Of a stretch of 64,000 bases of DNA, positions 36,020 to 45,446 are shown piece by piece. The stretch is from Sporosarcina quadrami. GTDB lineage: Bacteria; Bacillota; Bacilli; Bacillales_A; Planococcaceae. The DNA is taken from the NCBI RefSeq assembly GCF_014836615.1, contig NZ_JACSQN010000007.1, positions 62,001 through 126,000 on the forward strand, read 5' to 3'. The notes under the pieces are model-generated. The model made no database searches. It was not told the DNA's origin and worked only from the letters and a program-made list of their open reading frames with translations. The stretch's first letter is position 1, and each line of letters opens with the position of its first letter. Made by a program: the position numbers and the translations under genes.

Positions 36020-36928
36020 TTATTTTAGAGAAGCTAGTTTCACAGCTTTTCCTACAAATCCATCCGCTTCTTCCAACAACTGTTCAGCAACATCTTTAGT
36101 TATTTCAGCTAAGATCATCACTACAGTCAGTTTAACATTATAATCCGTTTCTTCTAGTAATTCTTCCGCCAATTCATAACTGATCCCTGTTATTGTACCT
36201 ACCATTTTTTTCGCACGTTCACGCAGCTTGTAGTTGCTAGCATGCAAATCCACCATTAAGTTTTTATATACTTTTCCAGTCTTTATCATTGCAGTAGTAG
36301 TGATCATGTTAAGAATCATCTTATGGGCTGTCGCTGCACGCAAACGAGTTGAACCTGTTAAGACCTCAGCGCCTGTCAATACTTCAATTGGTATATCCGC
36401 ATACTTGCTAATTATGGCATTCTTATTACTGGATAAACTTACAGTTGTAGCTCCACATGAATTTGCATACTGAAGAGCTCCCTTTACATAAGGAGTACGC
36501 CCACTCGCAGCAATTCCCATTATGACGTCATATTCGTTAATCGTTAGCTTTTTTAAATCTGAAGCGCCTAATGTTTCATCGTCTTCTGCACCTTCCACTG
36601 CAACATACATTGCTCCTTCTCCGCCTGCTAAAATTGCTTGGACTTGATTAGGAGATGTACTGAAAGTAGGGGGACATTCTACAGCATCCATTACGCCAAT
36701 TCTGCCACTAGTTCCAGCACCTATATATAGTAGGCGTCCACCATTTTTAAAGGAGCTTGCAACTTTTTCTACGGCACTTTCAATTTGAGGGAGTACTTGT
36801 TTAACTGCATATGCAATGGATTGATCTTCTTCATTCATTAATGTCAAGATCTCACTAACACTCATCTCATCTAGCTTTGTTGATTTCGGGTTCGATTCTT
36901 CAGTCATCAATAAAGATAATTTGTCCAT
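36020..36928 (-). CDS. murQ: N-acetylmuramic acid 6-phosphate etherase
   Basis: This 302-residue enzyme cleaves the lactyl ether of MurNAc-6-P to give GlcNAc-6-P and D-lactate in the cytoplasm. The SIS core has the family signature GAGTSGRIGVMDAVECPPTFS (about 71-92), with the catalytic Glu in that motif, and LAGGEGAMYVAVEGAEDDE. AASGRTPYVKGAL and STRLRAATAHKMILNMITT follow, and a helical end. Length is normal for MurQ. AGGAAGG lies 6 nt before the ATG. It follows namZ after 11 nt. Confidence 0.95.
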   Translation of the reverse strand: MDKLSLLMTEESNPKSTKLDEMSVSEILTLMNEEDQSIAYAVKQVLPQIESAVEKVASSFKNGGRLLYIGAGTSGRIGVMDAVECPPTFSTSPNQVQAILAGGEGAMYVAVEGAEDDETLGASDLKKLTINEYDVIMGIAASGRTPYVKGALQYANSCGATTVSLSSNKNAIISKYADIPIEVLTGAEVLTGSTRLRAATAHKMILNMITTTAMIKTGKVYKNLMVDLHASNYKLRERAKKMVGTITGISYELAEELLEETDYNVKLTVVMILAEITKDVAEQLLEEADGFVGKAVKLASLK

Positions 36929-36939
36929 CGTACGCCTTC

Positions 36940-38109
36940 CTATCTGTATAACAAGTATTTTTGTCTCTGCTGCTTAAATCGTTTTGTATCCACTTCACTT
37001 TGAAGTTCATATTTTTCAATATTACCTTCTAGTATCCCTTTACGTAATAAATCATTCCCCGCCAGTAAATCAAACATGGGGTGTTTCAAATTTCCATACT
37101 TCAAGAAACAGAACTGTTTGGGATACAATTCATTTATCAACATTAGAATAGATATGACTGTTTTCACAGGTTGAAAAGATGCACGATTTGTTAGATGAAG
37201 TTGGATACCTTCGCAATATTCATCTTTATATTTTTGATAAGTTGGAGTAAAGGCGATAGAGCGGGCATAAACATTTTCTAATCCTAATGCATTCACCTTA
37301 TCCTGCAACATCTCCCCATCAATAAAAGGTGCTCCAATAATTTCGAATGGTTGTGTCGTACCTCTGCCTTCCGATAAATTGGTTCCCTCTATTAAACAAG
37401 TACCAGGATACAGTAACATCATATCCTGGGTCGTTGTATTGGGGGAAGGGGGAATCCATGGAAGTTCTGTATCCCCGTGAAAATAGCTTCTCTTCCACCC
37501 TTCCATTTCTACAATTTCCAAGTCACAATGGATGTTGAACTGTTCGTTAAAGAAAAGAGCTAATTCACCGACCGTCATCCCATGTCTATTTGGAATCGGA
37601 TATAGACCTACAAAAGATGTATAGTCCTTGTCTATTAAATTCCCTTCAACTACAGTTCCTCCGATAGGGTTCGGTCGATCAAGTACTATCATTTTCTTTC
37701 CAGTTCTAGCACACGCTTGCATCATATGTGCCATTGAATAGATATACGTATAGTATCTAGCGCCGATGTCTTGTATATCAAATACGATTACATCAACATC
37801 CTCCATCATTTGATCGGACGGTTTCTTTGTTTCTCCGTATAAGCTATAAATCGGAAGTTTTGTGGAACGGTGTACTGAATGAGAGAATCTCTCCCCTTCC
37901 TTACCGTTAGCTAGCAATCCGTGCTCAGGAGCATAAAGAGCAGTTAACCGTACCTCCGGGTGATCGTTAAATAACTTGATTGTAGATAAAAAATTGCTAT
38001 TTGCACCTGTTTGATTTGTAAGCAACCCGATTTTCGAATTTTTCAAACCTTTCATATCTTGCTCAAAAAACCTATCTACACCTAGTTTTACCCGCTTGTG
38101 GTTATTCAT
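36940..38109 (-). CDS. namZ: Exo-β-N-acetylmuramidase NamZ (DUF1343), no signal peptide
   Basis: This 389-residue protein has the DUF1343/GH171 features GLLTNQTG, LTALYAPEHGLLANGKEGE (about 55-75), VFDIQDIGARYYTYIYSM, DRPNPIGGTVVEGN and LIEGTNLSEGRGTTQPFE. B. subtilis NamZ (YbbC) removes MurNAc from the non-reducing end of wall sugar chains and is exported. Here the chain begins MNNHKRVKLGVDRFFEQ with no signal peptide, so it should act inside the cell. The start overlaps the permease stop by 4 nt. Confidence 0.92.
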   Translation of the reverse strand: MNNHKRVKLGVDRFFEQDMKGLKNSKIGLLTNQTGANSNFLSTIKLFNDHPEVRLTALYAPEHGLLANGKEGERFSHSVHRSTKLPIYSLYGETKKPSDQMMEDVDVIVFDIQDIGARYYTYIYSMAHMMQACARTGKKMIVLDRPNPIGGTVVEGNLIDKDYTSFVGLYPIPNRHGMTVGELALFFNEQFNIHCDLEIVEMEGWKRSYFHGDTELPWIPPSPNTTTQDMMLLYPGTCLIEGTNLSEGRGTTQPFEIIGAPFIDGEMLQDKVNALGLENVYARSIAFTPTYQKYKDEYCEGIQLHLTNRASFQPVKTVISILMLINELYPKQFCFLKYGNLKHPMFDLLAGNDLLRKGILEGNIEKYELQSEVDTKRFKQQRQKYLLYR

Positions 38110-39077
38110 TCTTTTACTCCACCAAGAGTTAACCCTTTTACAAAGTATCGCTGGAACAATATAAATACAACAATCATCGGAATGGCCGCTACAGCTGCTC
38201 CACTCATCAGTAATTTAAAACTAGCCAAGTTTGCATCTTGCAACGTCTTCAAACCGACAGGCAGTGTATATAATTCTGCTGTATTCAGAACGATAATTGG
38301 CCATAAGAAAGAGTTCCATACGTTCATGAACGTGAAAATCCCTAGTGCCGCCAAACCAGGTTTCGCGAGTGGCAGCACGACTGTCCAAAATGTTCTCCAT
38401 TCACTCGCTCCGTCAATTTTAGCGGCTTCAAGTAACTCATCTGGAATGGAATACATGAACTGACGCATTAGGAATACCCCAAACACCATTGATAAATCCG
38501 GTAAGATTAACGCCCAGTGTGTATCCATCAAACCTAAATTACCAATCATAATAAATAAAGGTATTAGCGTTACTTGGCCAGGAATCATCATCGTTGAAAT
38601 GATGATCCAAAATATCCAGTTCCGTCCAGGAAATTTCTTTTTAGCTAAAACATAGCCAGCCATTGAGTCGATTAATAATATACCGACTGTCACGACAACA
38701 GCTATATAAATGCTGTTAAAAAACCATTTACCTACATCATGCTTCTTAAACAATGTCTTAAAACTTCCAAACGTATTAGACACGATATGATTCATCATAT
38801 CGCGATGATATGCTTCTTCTGTTGCATCACCGGCTTTTTCGGCCTTTCTAGCCTCTCCCCAGTGTTCAAAGTAAAGTGGAATTCCCATTGGGTACATTTT
38901 AGGTGGATTAGAGTCCACGTAAGATACAGGACGCTCCATATCTTGAGACTGGTAACTGCTCAATTGCAGTGACGTAGAGAAAACCCAATATAAAGGAAGC
39001 AATGAAACTACTGCAAACACTGATAGAAGCAAAAAGATAATCAGTTTATTAAAACGATCTAGTGGTCTTTTATTCAT
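38106..39077 (-). CDS. Sugar ABC permease, MalG type
   Basis: This permease of about 323 residues has six TM helices. The EAA loop near the C-terminus, EAAKIDGASEWRTFWTVVLPLAKPGLA, contacts the ATPase. The ATG at 39077 has GGAGGGG 5 nt upstream and is preferred over the frame opening at 39095. A long outside loop (about 35-110, with KAEKAGDATEEAYHRDMM) is unusual in length. It pairs with the MalF-type permease. No ATP-binding subunit lies in the operon, so a shared MsmX-type ATPase is expected. Confidence 0.92.
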   Translation of the reverse strand: MNKRPLDRFNKLIIFLLLSVFAVVSLLPLYWVFSTSLQLSSYQSQDMERPVSYVDSNPPKMYPMGIPLYFEHWGEARKAEKAGDATEEAYHRDMMNHIVSNTFGSFKTLFKKHDVGKWFFNSIYIAVVVTVGILLIDSMAGYVLAKKKFPGRNWIFWIIISTMMIPGQVTLIPLFIMIGNLGLMDTHWALILPDLSMVFGVFLMRQFMYSIPDELLEAAKIDGASEWRTFWTVVLPLAKPGLAALGIFTFMNVWNSFLWPIIVLNTAELYTLPVGLKTLQDANLASFKLLMSGAAVAAIPMIVVFILFQRYFVKGLTLGGVKE

Positions 39078-39091
39078 TTCTTCCCCTCCAA

Positions 39092-40036
39092 TCACTCATC
39101 ATGACGAAGCACCCGGAATTGGATGACGGAAAAGATGAGGATAATGACAAACAATACAACTGATTGAGCCCCGGCAAGACCAAACTCAAAGTCACGGAAA
39201 CCTGTCTTATAAATTAGATGTACAAGCGTTTCGGTCGCATTTCCAGGTCCTCCGCCAGTCATCATGATGATTTGTGTAAACACTTGAAAAGAGCCTATCG
39301 TGCTTAATAACACAAGATATAATGTCGTTGGTTTCAACTGTGGAATTGTAATGTATAACCACTGCTTAAATTTACCTGCTCCATCCATTCTTGCGGCTTC
39401 GTACAATGATTGTGAAATTGCTCCCATGGAAGCTAAATATAATATGATCCCAACTCCAAACGGGATTAGACACTGCATAATAATTAAAGCCCACAAAGCC
39501 GTACTCGATTGACCAAGCCAATTAATCGGACCTGCTCCGAACCAACCCAATACGTAATTGAATAGACCAAAGTCATAGTTATACATCCATCTCCACACCA
39601 TTGCGATAATGACCATTGAGGTGACTGTAGGCAAATAGAATGCAGATCTGAAAAGTGTTTGTGATATCTTCCCTAATTCAAATATGAGTGATGCCAAGAC
39701 AAGTGCACTAATGACACCAAATGGAACTGTAACGATCGTAAATAATAATGTGTTTTTCAAGGCAATCCTAAATGCGTCACTTTGAAAAACTTCTATGTAA
39801 TTATCTAATCCGACAAACTCGCTGCCGAAAATTTTATACTTTTGAAACGATATGAAAAATGCCCATACAACCGGAATGGCTATGAACAATGTGAAGAGAA
39901 TGAGCTTCGGCAATAAAAACAGATATGCACTATAATTTTTCTTCATATCTTTGATGATGTTTTTATTCGGACGCTTCATGACTTTCAACTTTTCTTCTTC
40001 TTTTTTAGGTACTGCACCTATAGGCATTTGAGTCAT
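39092..40036 (-). CDS. Sugar ABC permease, MalF type
   Basis: This permease of about 314 residues has six TM helices after a basic, Lys-rich N-terminus. The EAA loop is YEAARMDGAGKFKQWLYITIPQLKPTTLY. AGGAGGTG lies 5 nt before the ATG at 40036, while the frame opens at 40066. It forms the membrane channel with the MalG-type subunit, for uptake of a sugar bound by the lipoprotein upstream. Context points to MurNAc or a MurNAc-containing saccharide. Confidence 0.92.
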   Translation of the reverse strand: MTQMPIGAVPKKEEEKLKVMKRPNKNIIKDMKKNYSAYLFLLPKLILFTLFIAIPVVWAFFISFQKYKIFGSEFVGLDNYIEVFQSDAFRIALKNTLLFTIVTVPFGVISALVLASLIFELGKISQTLFRSAFYLPTVTSMVIIAMVWRWMYNYDFGLFNYVLGWFGAGPINWLGQSSTALWALIIMQCLIPFGVGIILYLASMGAISQSLYEAARMDGAGKFKQWLYITIPQLKPTTLYLVLLSTIGSFQVFTQIIMMTGGGPGNATETLVHLIYKTGFRDFEFGLAGAQSVVLFVIILIFSVIQFRVLRHDE

Positions 40037-40093
40037 CTGGACACCTCCTAAAAGTGAAGCAGGCATATGTGTGACATGCCTGCTTTCCTGTTC

Positions 40094-41425
40094 TTACTCT
40101 AGTATTTTATCTACTGCCTTTTTAGCGTCTGCCATTGCTTGTTCAGCAGTTTTTTCACCATTGAATACGAGTTGGAGCTCATTTTGGATAGCTTCGTCAA
40201 TCTTTCTCCATTCAGTGTGGCGTGGTAACATCACAACTTGATCTGACATTTCCATAGCTCGTGCCATTTCCGGATTCTCTTTGAATGGTTCCATGTCCGC
40301 AGCACTAATACGAGCTGGGAAAACACCGTAGTTTTGAGACATTGTATACTGTTCTTCAGCCGATGAAATGTATTTCATGAAATCGGCAACAGCCGCTTTT
40401 TTATTCACATCTTTTTGGTGCATCATGATCCAGCCACCGACACCGCCGATTGTTACAGGCTTATCAGAATCACCTGAAGGATATTCTGCTACCATAAAGT
40501 TAGTAGGATAAGTGCTTTGCGCAGCACCGATTGCCCAAGTTGCCCATGGTTGCATTGCAACTGTACGTTGCTCTTCGTTCGCCCAAGATTGGAATGTTCC
40601 TCCGACATCATTACCGCCATGTGTTTCAGGAGCAACTTTATGTTTCAATTTCAAGTCGGCCAAGTCCTGTATCGCCTGGACTGTTTCCGGGGAGTCAAAA
40701 GTGAATTCCGTCATGTCTTCGTTAAGTGGTGATCCCCCATTTTTATAGAAGAATGGCCATGCTTCATAATAACCAGGCATAATATATGTCGAGAATCCAT
40801 AAACGTCCGTTTTTCCATCGTCATCACGATCAAACGTCAACTTCTCAGCAGTATCCAAGAACTCATCATACGTCCACTTACCGTCTTTTGGTGGTTCAAC
40901 TCCAGCCTCTTTGAATAGATCTAAGTTTAAGAGCATTGTGTGCAATGTAATACTACTAGGTATTCCATATAATTTGCCGTCATGCGTATATGCTTCTAAT
41001 GCATTATCGTAAAAGTCCTTTTTTGCCTCTTTATCAAAAAACGGATCAAGAGATTCGATTACTCCTTGCTCAATATGATCAATATTCACTGAACTTCCAC
41101 TAATGTCCACAGGAGCAATGTCCGGCCATGCCTTACCCGTAATGGATACCCCTAGTTTGTCGCCCATTTCAGCCCACGGAACTTGGACAAGATCGATTTT
41201 AATTCCATCATGCTTCGCTTCGTATTCTTTAATTTTCTCTTCCATCCAGTGGAACTTATTCTCATCTTCATCCGCCCATCTAGGACCATCCCAAATGGTG
41301 ATCTTACCTTTAAACTCCTCAGCGTTCCCAGTTTCTTCTTTGTCACCGCATGCTGCAAGAACAGATGCAGCCAAGCCTAATGATAAAATCGACATCGTTG
41401 ATTTTTTCCAAAACTTTTTCATCAT
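40094..41425 (-). CDS. Sugar-binding lipoprotein of ABC importer
   Basis: This 443-residue family 1 extracellular sugar-binding protein has a signal peptide with lipobox VLAAC (Cys about 26). The typical sugar-binding core has ITIWDGPRWADEDEN, LVQVPWAEMGDKLGVSI, YGIPSSITLHTMLLNLDLFKEAG and GGVGGWIMMHQKD. Trp and Tyr residues such as YYEAWPFFYKNGG are the kind that stack on sugars. It hands the ligand to the two permeases encoded downstream. The ligand is inferred from the operon to be a wall-derived amino sugar or disaccharide. Confidence 0.93.
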   Translation of the reverse strand: MMKKFWKKSTMSILSLGLAASVLAACGDKEETGNAEEFKGKITIWDGPRWADEDENKFHWMEEKIKEYEAKHDGIKIDLVQVPWAEMGDKLGVSITGKAWPDIAPVDISGSSVNIDHIEQGVIESLDPFFDKEAKKDFYDNALEAYTHDGKLYGIPSSITLHTMLLNLDLFKEAGVEPPKDGKWTYDEFLDTAEKLTFDRDDDGKTDVYGFSTYIMPGYYEAWPFFYKNGGSPLNEDMTEFTFDSPETVQAIQDLADLKLKHKVAPETHGGNDVGGTFQSWANEEQRTVAMQPWATWAIGAAQSTYPTNFMVAEYPSGDSDKPVTIGGVGGWIMMHQKDVNKKAAVADFMKYISSAEEQYTMSQNYGVFPARISAADMEPFKENPEMARAMEMSDQVVMLPRHTEWRKIDEAIQNELQLVFNGEKTAEQAMADAKKAVDKILE

Positions 41426-41481
41426 TTTACCCCCCTATTTTTTTTAGTACTGTTTACAAACTAGCCACTATCCCAAATCTA

Positions 41482-42663
41482 TTACCGTGATACCTCTAAA
41501 TTGCCCCATGCAATTTTCCCCATTATTGTTTGCATGCTGGCACCGGTAGCTACCGGTAGAGAATTTGGTTGTTTTTGAACCCCTAAATAACCTAGTAATG
41601 CAAATACAAATGCCTCTTTTGCATCAGCATTTACGCCAATATCTTCTGAAGTTAGCAGAGATATTCTAGCAGGCAATTGCTCTGTTATATAGCTCATTAA
41701 CGTTAAATTATGAACACCACCCCCACTAGCAATCACTTCTTTAATTTCGTGTGTGTTGCCATACTTTTGAATTTCTTTTGCTATCGATGTAGCAGTCAGC
41801 ATTGTAGCCGTCGCTATTATATCTGCATGAGAGCAATTATATTTTTCTCCATCTCTCCATAATTTTTCGACATATGCAGTTCCAAATAACTCTCTGCCTG
41901 TTGTCTTTGGGATGTCCGCATGAAAATAATCATGCTTCATTAGATCATTCAGCCATTCTCTATTGACCTTACCGGTAGAGGCAATCATCCCACTCTCGTC
42001 ATACGTTTTTTGACCATTTGTATATTTTGCCACGCAAGCATCAATAATCATATTGCCTGGTCCGGTATCGTAAGCTATGACTTCCTCTTCAGATTGAGCA
42101 GGTGCTAAAACAGTTATATTTGCAATACCACCGATATTTAAAAGAATTCGTCCTTTTTCTTCCGACTGGAATAAGAGTTGATCGGCAAATGGAACTAAAG
42201 GCGCTCCTTGCCCACCCGCGGCCATATCGCGCGTTCTAAAATCGCCAATCGTCGTCTTACCTGTTCTTTGTGCAATTACAGATATATCGCCTATTTGCAT
42301 CGTATTAGGCCTTGTATAAACACTATCTTTTTCAGTAGATGGCTCATGCCATATTGTTTGACCATGAGAGCTAATTAAGTCAATTGATTCAAAGTCAATT
42401 GTGGATTCCTTAATTGTTGCTTGAAGTTCATCCGCAAAAAATTCTCCTAAATACATATTCATTGATGATACTGTACGTAAAGGTGTCATAGGATTCATGA
42501 GAGAATGTAACTCGCTTTTCAAACTCTCTTCATAAGAAACTGTCTTGAAATACAACAAATCGTGTTGAATTTGATTATTGGCAAACGAAAAGTCCACAAT
42601 TGCTATATCCAAACCATCTAAGGAAGTGCCAGACATTAAACCACAAACTCGCATAGCATTCAC
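41482..42663 (-). CDS. anmK: Anhydro-N-acetylmuramic acid kinase
   Basis: This enzyme of about 393 residues converts 1,6-anhydro-MurNAc plus ATP to MurNAc-6-P. It has the family motifs GLMSGTSLDGLDIAIVDF, SSHGQTIWHEP, GDFRTRDMAAGGQGAPLVPFAD, LLNIGGIANITVL, AYDTGPGNMIIDAC and EVIASGGGVHN. The GTG at 42663 has AAGGAG 7 nt upstream; the in-frame ATG at 42669 is only 1 nt from that site. It feeds MurQ in the same operon. Its presence implies a source of anhydro sugars, namely lytic transglycosylases or spore-germination enzymes. A promoter with a cre site lies directly upstream. Confidence 0.95.
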   Translation of the reverse strand: MNAMRVCGLMSGTSLDGLDIAIVDFSFANNQIQHDLLYFKTVSYEESLKSELHSLMNPMTPLRTVSSMNMYLGEFFADELQATIKESTIDFESIDLISSHGQTIWHEPSTEKDSVYTRPNTMQIGDISVIAQRTGKTTIGDFRTRDMAAGGQGAPLVPFADQLLFQSEEKGRILLNIGGIANITVLAPAQSEEEVIAYDTGPGNMIIDACVAKYTNGQKTYDESGMIASTGKVNREWLNDLMKHDYFHADIPKTTGRELFGTAYVEKLWRDGEKYNCSHADIIATATMLTATSIAKEIQKYGNTHEIKEVIASGGGVHNLTLMSYITEQLPARISLLTSEDIGVNADAKEAFVFALLGYLGVQKQPNSLPVATGASMQTIMGKIAWGNLEVSR

Positions 42664-42690
42664 TGACATTCTCCTTTCTGTATGAGTAAG

Positions 42691-42706
42691 ATGAAAACGC
42701 TTACCT
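42691..42706 (-). promoter_or_regulatory. CcpA cre site at anmK
   Basis: The 16-mer ATGAAAACGCTTACCT on the plus strand fits the cre form WTGAAARCGYTTWNN. It lies about 10-25 nt downstream of the predicted start point of the anmK promoter, a typical position for carbon catabolite repression. Confidence 0.72.
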
Positions 42707-42715
42707 TTATCTTAT

Positions 42716-42744
42716 ATCTTAGCTGTCATAAAATTAAATATCAA
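42716..42744 (-). promoter_or_regulatory. Sigma-A-type promoter inside the MurNAc operon
   Basis: On the minus strand TTGATA (42739-42744), 17 nt, TAAGAT (42716-42721). It allows anmK to murR to be transcribed separately from murK, the hydrolase and nagZ. Confidence 0.6.
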
Positions 42745-42778
42745 TACTAATTTACTTTTCTAAAAATATTTTTCAAAC

Positions 42779-44347
42779 TTAGTAGACTGTAACAGGCAGT
42801 TTTCCACTAATGGATGATTTACCTACTAAGTAGGAAGACACTACCTCAAATGCTGTTTCTGTGAATTCATACGTACAAATCATTCGATTCATATTCGTGA
42901 AGCAAGCTGCATCATAAGGGGATCTAATTGCAATAATATCAACCGGCTTACCAACGTCTATAAGATCTTTCACTAGTTGCTGTTGAGTAGTATGTTGAAC
43001 AGCATTTAACGTTAGAACAACGATATGATCGTATTGTTTAGCTTTTTCAATGAGCTCACCATTACCAGTTTCATGTTCTGATGTCTTAATTTCCACGGAA
43101 GTTACATTTGGATGTACTTTTTTTAGTTGTTCTTTCATCGTCAGCGTGGAGAAACGTTTGTCTTCGACTATCAATGCATACTCATTAGTCGGATAAATTA
43201 GTAAAACACGGCTTTCTGGAAGAATTGGTGTTCCAGGACCAACCACTTCCGTGATCCCTTTCTTGTAAATCTCTTTCATCTCATTTCGATGCTGTATAGA
43301 ACCAATTTCCACAAGCGATGTATTCATCGATTCAATTTCTTTCCAAGAAGTGTATTTGTTCGCTAAACTTTCAATACGTTTAACAGATTCATCGATTTGG
43401 TCTTCACTTATACGTCCCTCCCTAACTGCCTGTTCTAATTGGATGATTGATTGTTCTTGTAAATTATGCAAATGAGAAACCATTACAAAATCCACACCGG
43501 CTTGTACGGCTTGAACGCAACCTTCGACTGTCCCAATTCCTTTTGCAATTGCATCCATTTCCATACAATCTGTTGTAATGATTCCATCAAATCCTAATTC
43601 TTTTCGAAGAAGTCCAGTAATAACGGAATGTGATAATGTCGAGGGGACATTATCAACTTTTTCTAATGTCGGAAAATATACATGTGCGCTCATTACCGCA
43701 TCTGCACCTGCAGCAATACAAGTCTTGAAAGGGACTAACTCAACAGCGTGTAATCTTTTTAAATCGTGCTTGATGATCGGCAAGTCTAAATGCGAGTCGA
43801 CGTTTGTATCTCCATGCCCAGGGAAATGCTTTAACGTTGTCATGACGCCTGATTGTTGAAGCCCTAACATCGAATTTTTTGCCATGTTGGATACTTCGGC
43901 AGTATTTTCCCCAAATGAGCGAACACCAATAACAGGGTTATCGGGATTATTATTAATATCTACCACAGGCGCCAAATTCCAATTAACACCTAATGCTTTC
44001 AACTCTTTTCCAGTCATCTTTCCAGCAAACATTGCATTGCTGGGATCATGGGTTGCTCCAAGTAACATTGCACCTGGAATAATTGTTGTTCCTTCTCCAA
44101 GACGTCTTACAACGCCATTTTCTTGGTCTATACAAATGAGTAGTGGTGCAGTATATCCTGCCTTTTTTGCTTCTAATTGAAGGCTAGTTGTCAATTTCAA
44201 TATTTCTTCAGGTGTACCAATATTCCTGCCAAATAATATAATTCCTCCAATATGGTATGTATGTATCAATTGTTTAATTTCTTCGGACATTGTCGTCCCT
44301 TTAAATCCTGCAACCATCAATTTCCCTACTTTTTTCGTTAAGCTCAT
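42779..44347 (-). CDS. nagZ: β-N-acetylglucosaminidase NagZ, no signal peptide
   Basis: This glycoside hydrolase family 3 enzyme has about 522 residues. The catalytic loop LKHFPGHGDTNVDSHLDLP (Asp-His dyad) and the nucleophile region FDGIITTDCMEMDAI are complete. A C-terminal domain (about 375-522) follows, as in B. subtilis NagZ. It removes GlcNAc from GlcNAc-MurNAc compounds. B. subtilis NagZ is an exported lipoprotein; this one starts MSLTKKVGKLMVAGFKG, with no signal peptide, and should be cytoplasmic. The ATG at 44347 has GAGGGGGAG 4 nt upstream; the frame opens with a TTG at 44362. Confidence 0.93.
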   Translation of the reverse strand: MSLTKKVGKLMVAGFKGTTMSEEIKQLIHTYHIGGIILFGRNIGTPEEILKLTTSLQLEAKKAGYTAPLLICIDQENGVVRRLGEGTTIIPGAMLLGATHDPSNAMFAGKMTGKELKALGVNWNLAPVVDINNNPDNPVIGVRSFGENTAEVSNMAKNSMLGLQQSGVMTTLKHFPGHGDTNVDSHLDLPIIKHDLKRLHAVELVPFKTCIAAGADAVMSAHVYFPTLEKVDNVPSTLSHSVITGLLRKELGFDGIITTDCMEMDAIAKGIGTVEGCVQAVQAGVDFVMVSHLHNLQEQSIIQLEQAVREGRISEDQIDESVKRIESLANKYTSWKEIESMNTSLVEIGSIQHRNEMKEIYKKGITEVVGPGTPILPESRVLLIYPTNEYALIVEDKRFSTLTMKEQLKKVHPNVTSVEIKTSEHETGNGELIEKAKQYDHIVVLTLNAVQHTTQQQLVKDLIDVGKPVDIIAIRSPYDAACFTNMNRMICTYEFTETAFEVVSSYLVGKSSISGKLPVTVY

Positions 44348-44393
44348 GCTGCTCCCCCTCAAGTCTGAATTCCAAGAATTTCACATACTAATT

Positions 44394-45446
44394 TCAGCAT
44401 TCTATACTTGTACAGATGATATTATGTAACCGTGGTCGTAAACGAATCATCGACTGAGTGCGTCCAAAATACACTCTATTCGTGAGAAGCATTACCGTTA
44501 TCTCTTTTACTGGATCGATGTAAAAGCTAGTTCCCGTAAAACCGGTATGTCCATAAGTTTGAGCTGACATTAAATCTCCTACTGGACTCGCACCGTTTCC
44601 TTTTAATTGCCAACCAAGTCCTCTACTCTCATCAGAATATGGAGTGAAATTCTTTCTAGCTAATGCTAACCAATTCGAATCCACAATTTTTCTCCCTTCG
44701 TATACTCCGTCGTGCTCCAGCATTTTTGTGAAAATCGATAAATCTTCCATAGTTGAAAACAACCCTGCATGCCCACTGATCCCACCCATAAATTCAGTAT
44801 TATCATCATGGACAATGCCGTATTTATGACTTTGAAGATGGTCAAGATATTCAGTTGGTGCATACTGCGTTCGGTTGAAGTTTGGCAAATAGCCAGTCGT
44901 TTTCATGGATAGAGGTTTAAAAATATGTTCAGCTGCATAGACATCGAGAGATTGTTTTGTAATATGTTCAATAATATCCATTAGAATAATGAAACCTAAA
45001 TCACTATAGATGACAGCTGTATCTGGTTTGTATACCAATTGCTCCTCATTGATTTCCGTTAACACTTCTTGCTTTGATAGCTTCCGTTCAAAATATGGCC
45101 TATGTGCGATAAGACCTGAAGAATGTGTTAATAGTTGCTGTATAGTTAAGTGTTCTTTTCCATGCGACTTGAATGCAGGCAAAAAAGTAGATACTTTATC
45201 ATGTAGATAGAGCTCACCCAACTCACATAATTGCAAGATTGCGGGTAGTGTAACCATTATTTTTGTTAGAGACGCCATGTCAAAAACATGACGTGAAGTA
45301 ATCGGTACTTGATCATTTTCTAAGCTATTTGTTCCGATAGATTCATCAAGGATAATCTCCCCTTTATGTCGAACTCGAATAACTGCCCCCGGTGTGACCC
45401 CTTGTTCAATCTCCTTTTGAATAAATGTTCTAATTGCTTCTTTCAC
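44394..45446 (-). CDS. Serine hydrolase, AmiE-like (β-lactamase family)
   Basis: This protein of about 350 residues has a class C β-lactamase fold. The SxxK motif is MASLTKIM (about 59-66), the Tyr motif is YSDLGF (about 147) and HTGFTGTS takes the place of the KTG-type motif. Its position matches B. subtilis amiE (ybbE), which removes the stem peptide from MurNAc, but no signal peptide is present here. The GTG at 45446 has GGAGGTG 6 nt upstream and overlaps murK by 17 nt. The frame opens at 45473. Amidase activity is inferred from the operon; an esterase is possible. Confidence 0.85.
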   Translation of the reverse strand: MKEAIRTFIQKEIEQGVTPGAVIRVRHKGEIILDESIGTNSLENDQVPITSRHVFDMASLTKIMVTLPAILQLCELGELYLHDKVSTFLPAFKSHGKEHLTIQQLLTHSSGLIAHRPYFERKLSKQEVLTEINEEQLVYKPDTAVIYSDLGFIILMDIIEHITKQSLDVYAAEHIFKPLSMKTTGYLPNFNRTQYAPTEYLDHLQSHKYGIVHDDNTEFMGGISGHAGLFSTMEDLSIFTKMLEHDGVYEGRKIVDSNWLALARKNFTPYSDESRGLGWQLKGNGASPVGDLMSAQTYGHTGFTGTSFYIDPVKEITVMLLTNRVYFGRTQSMIRLRPRLHNIICTSIEC

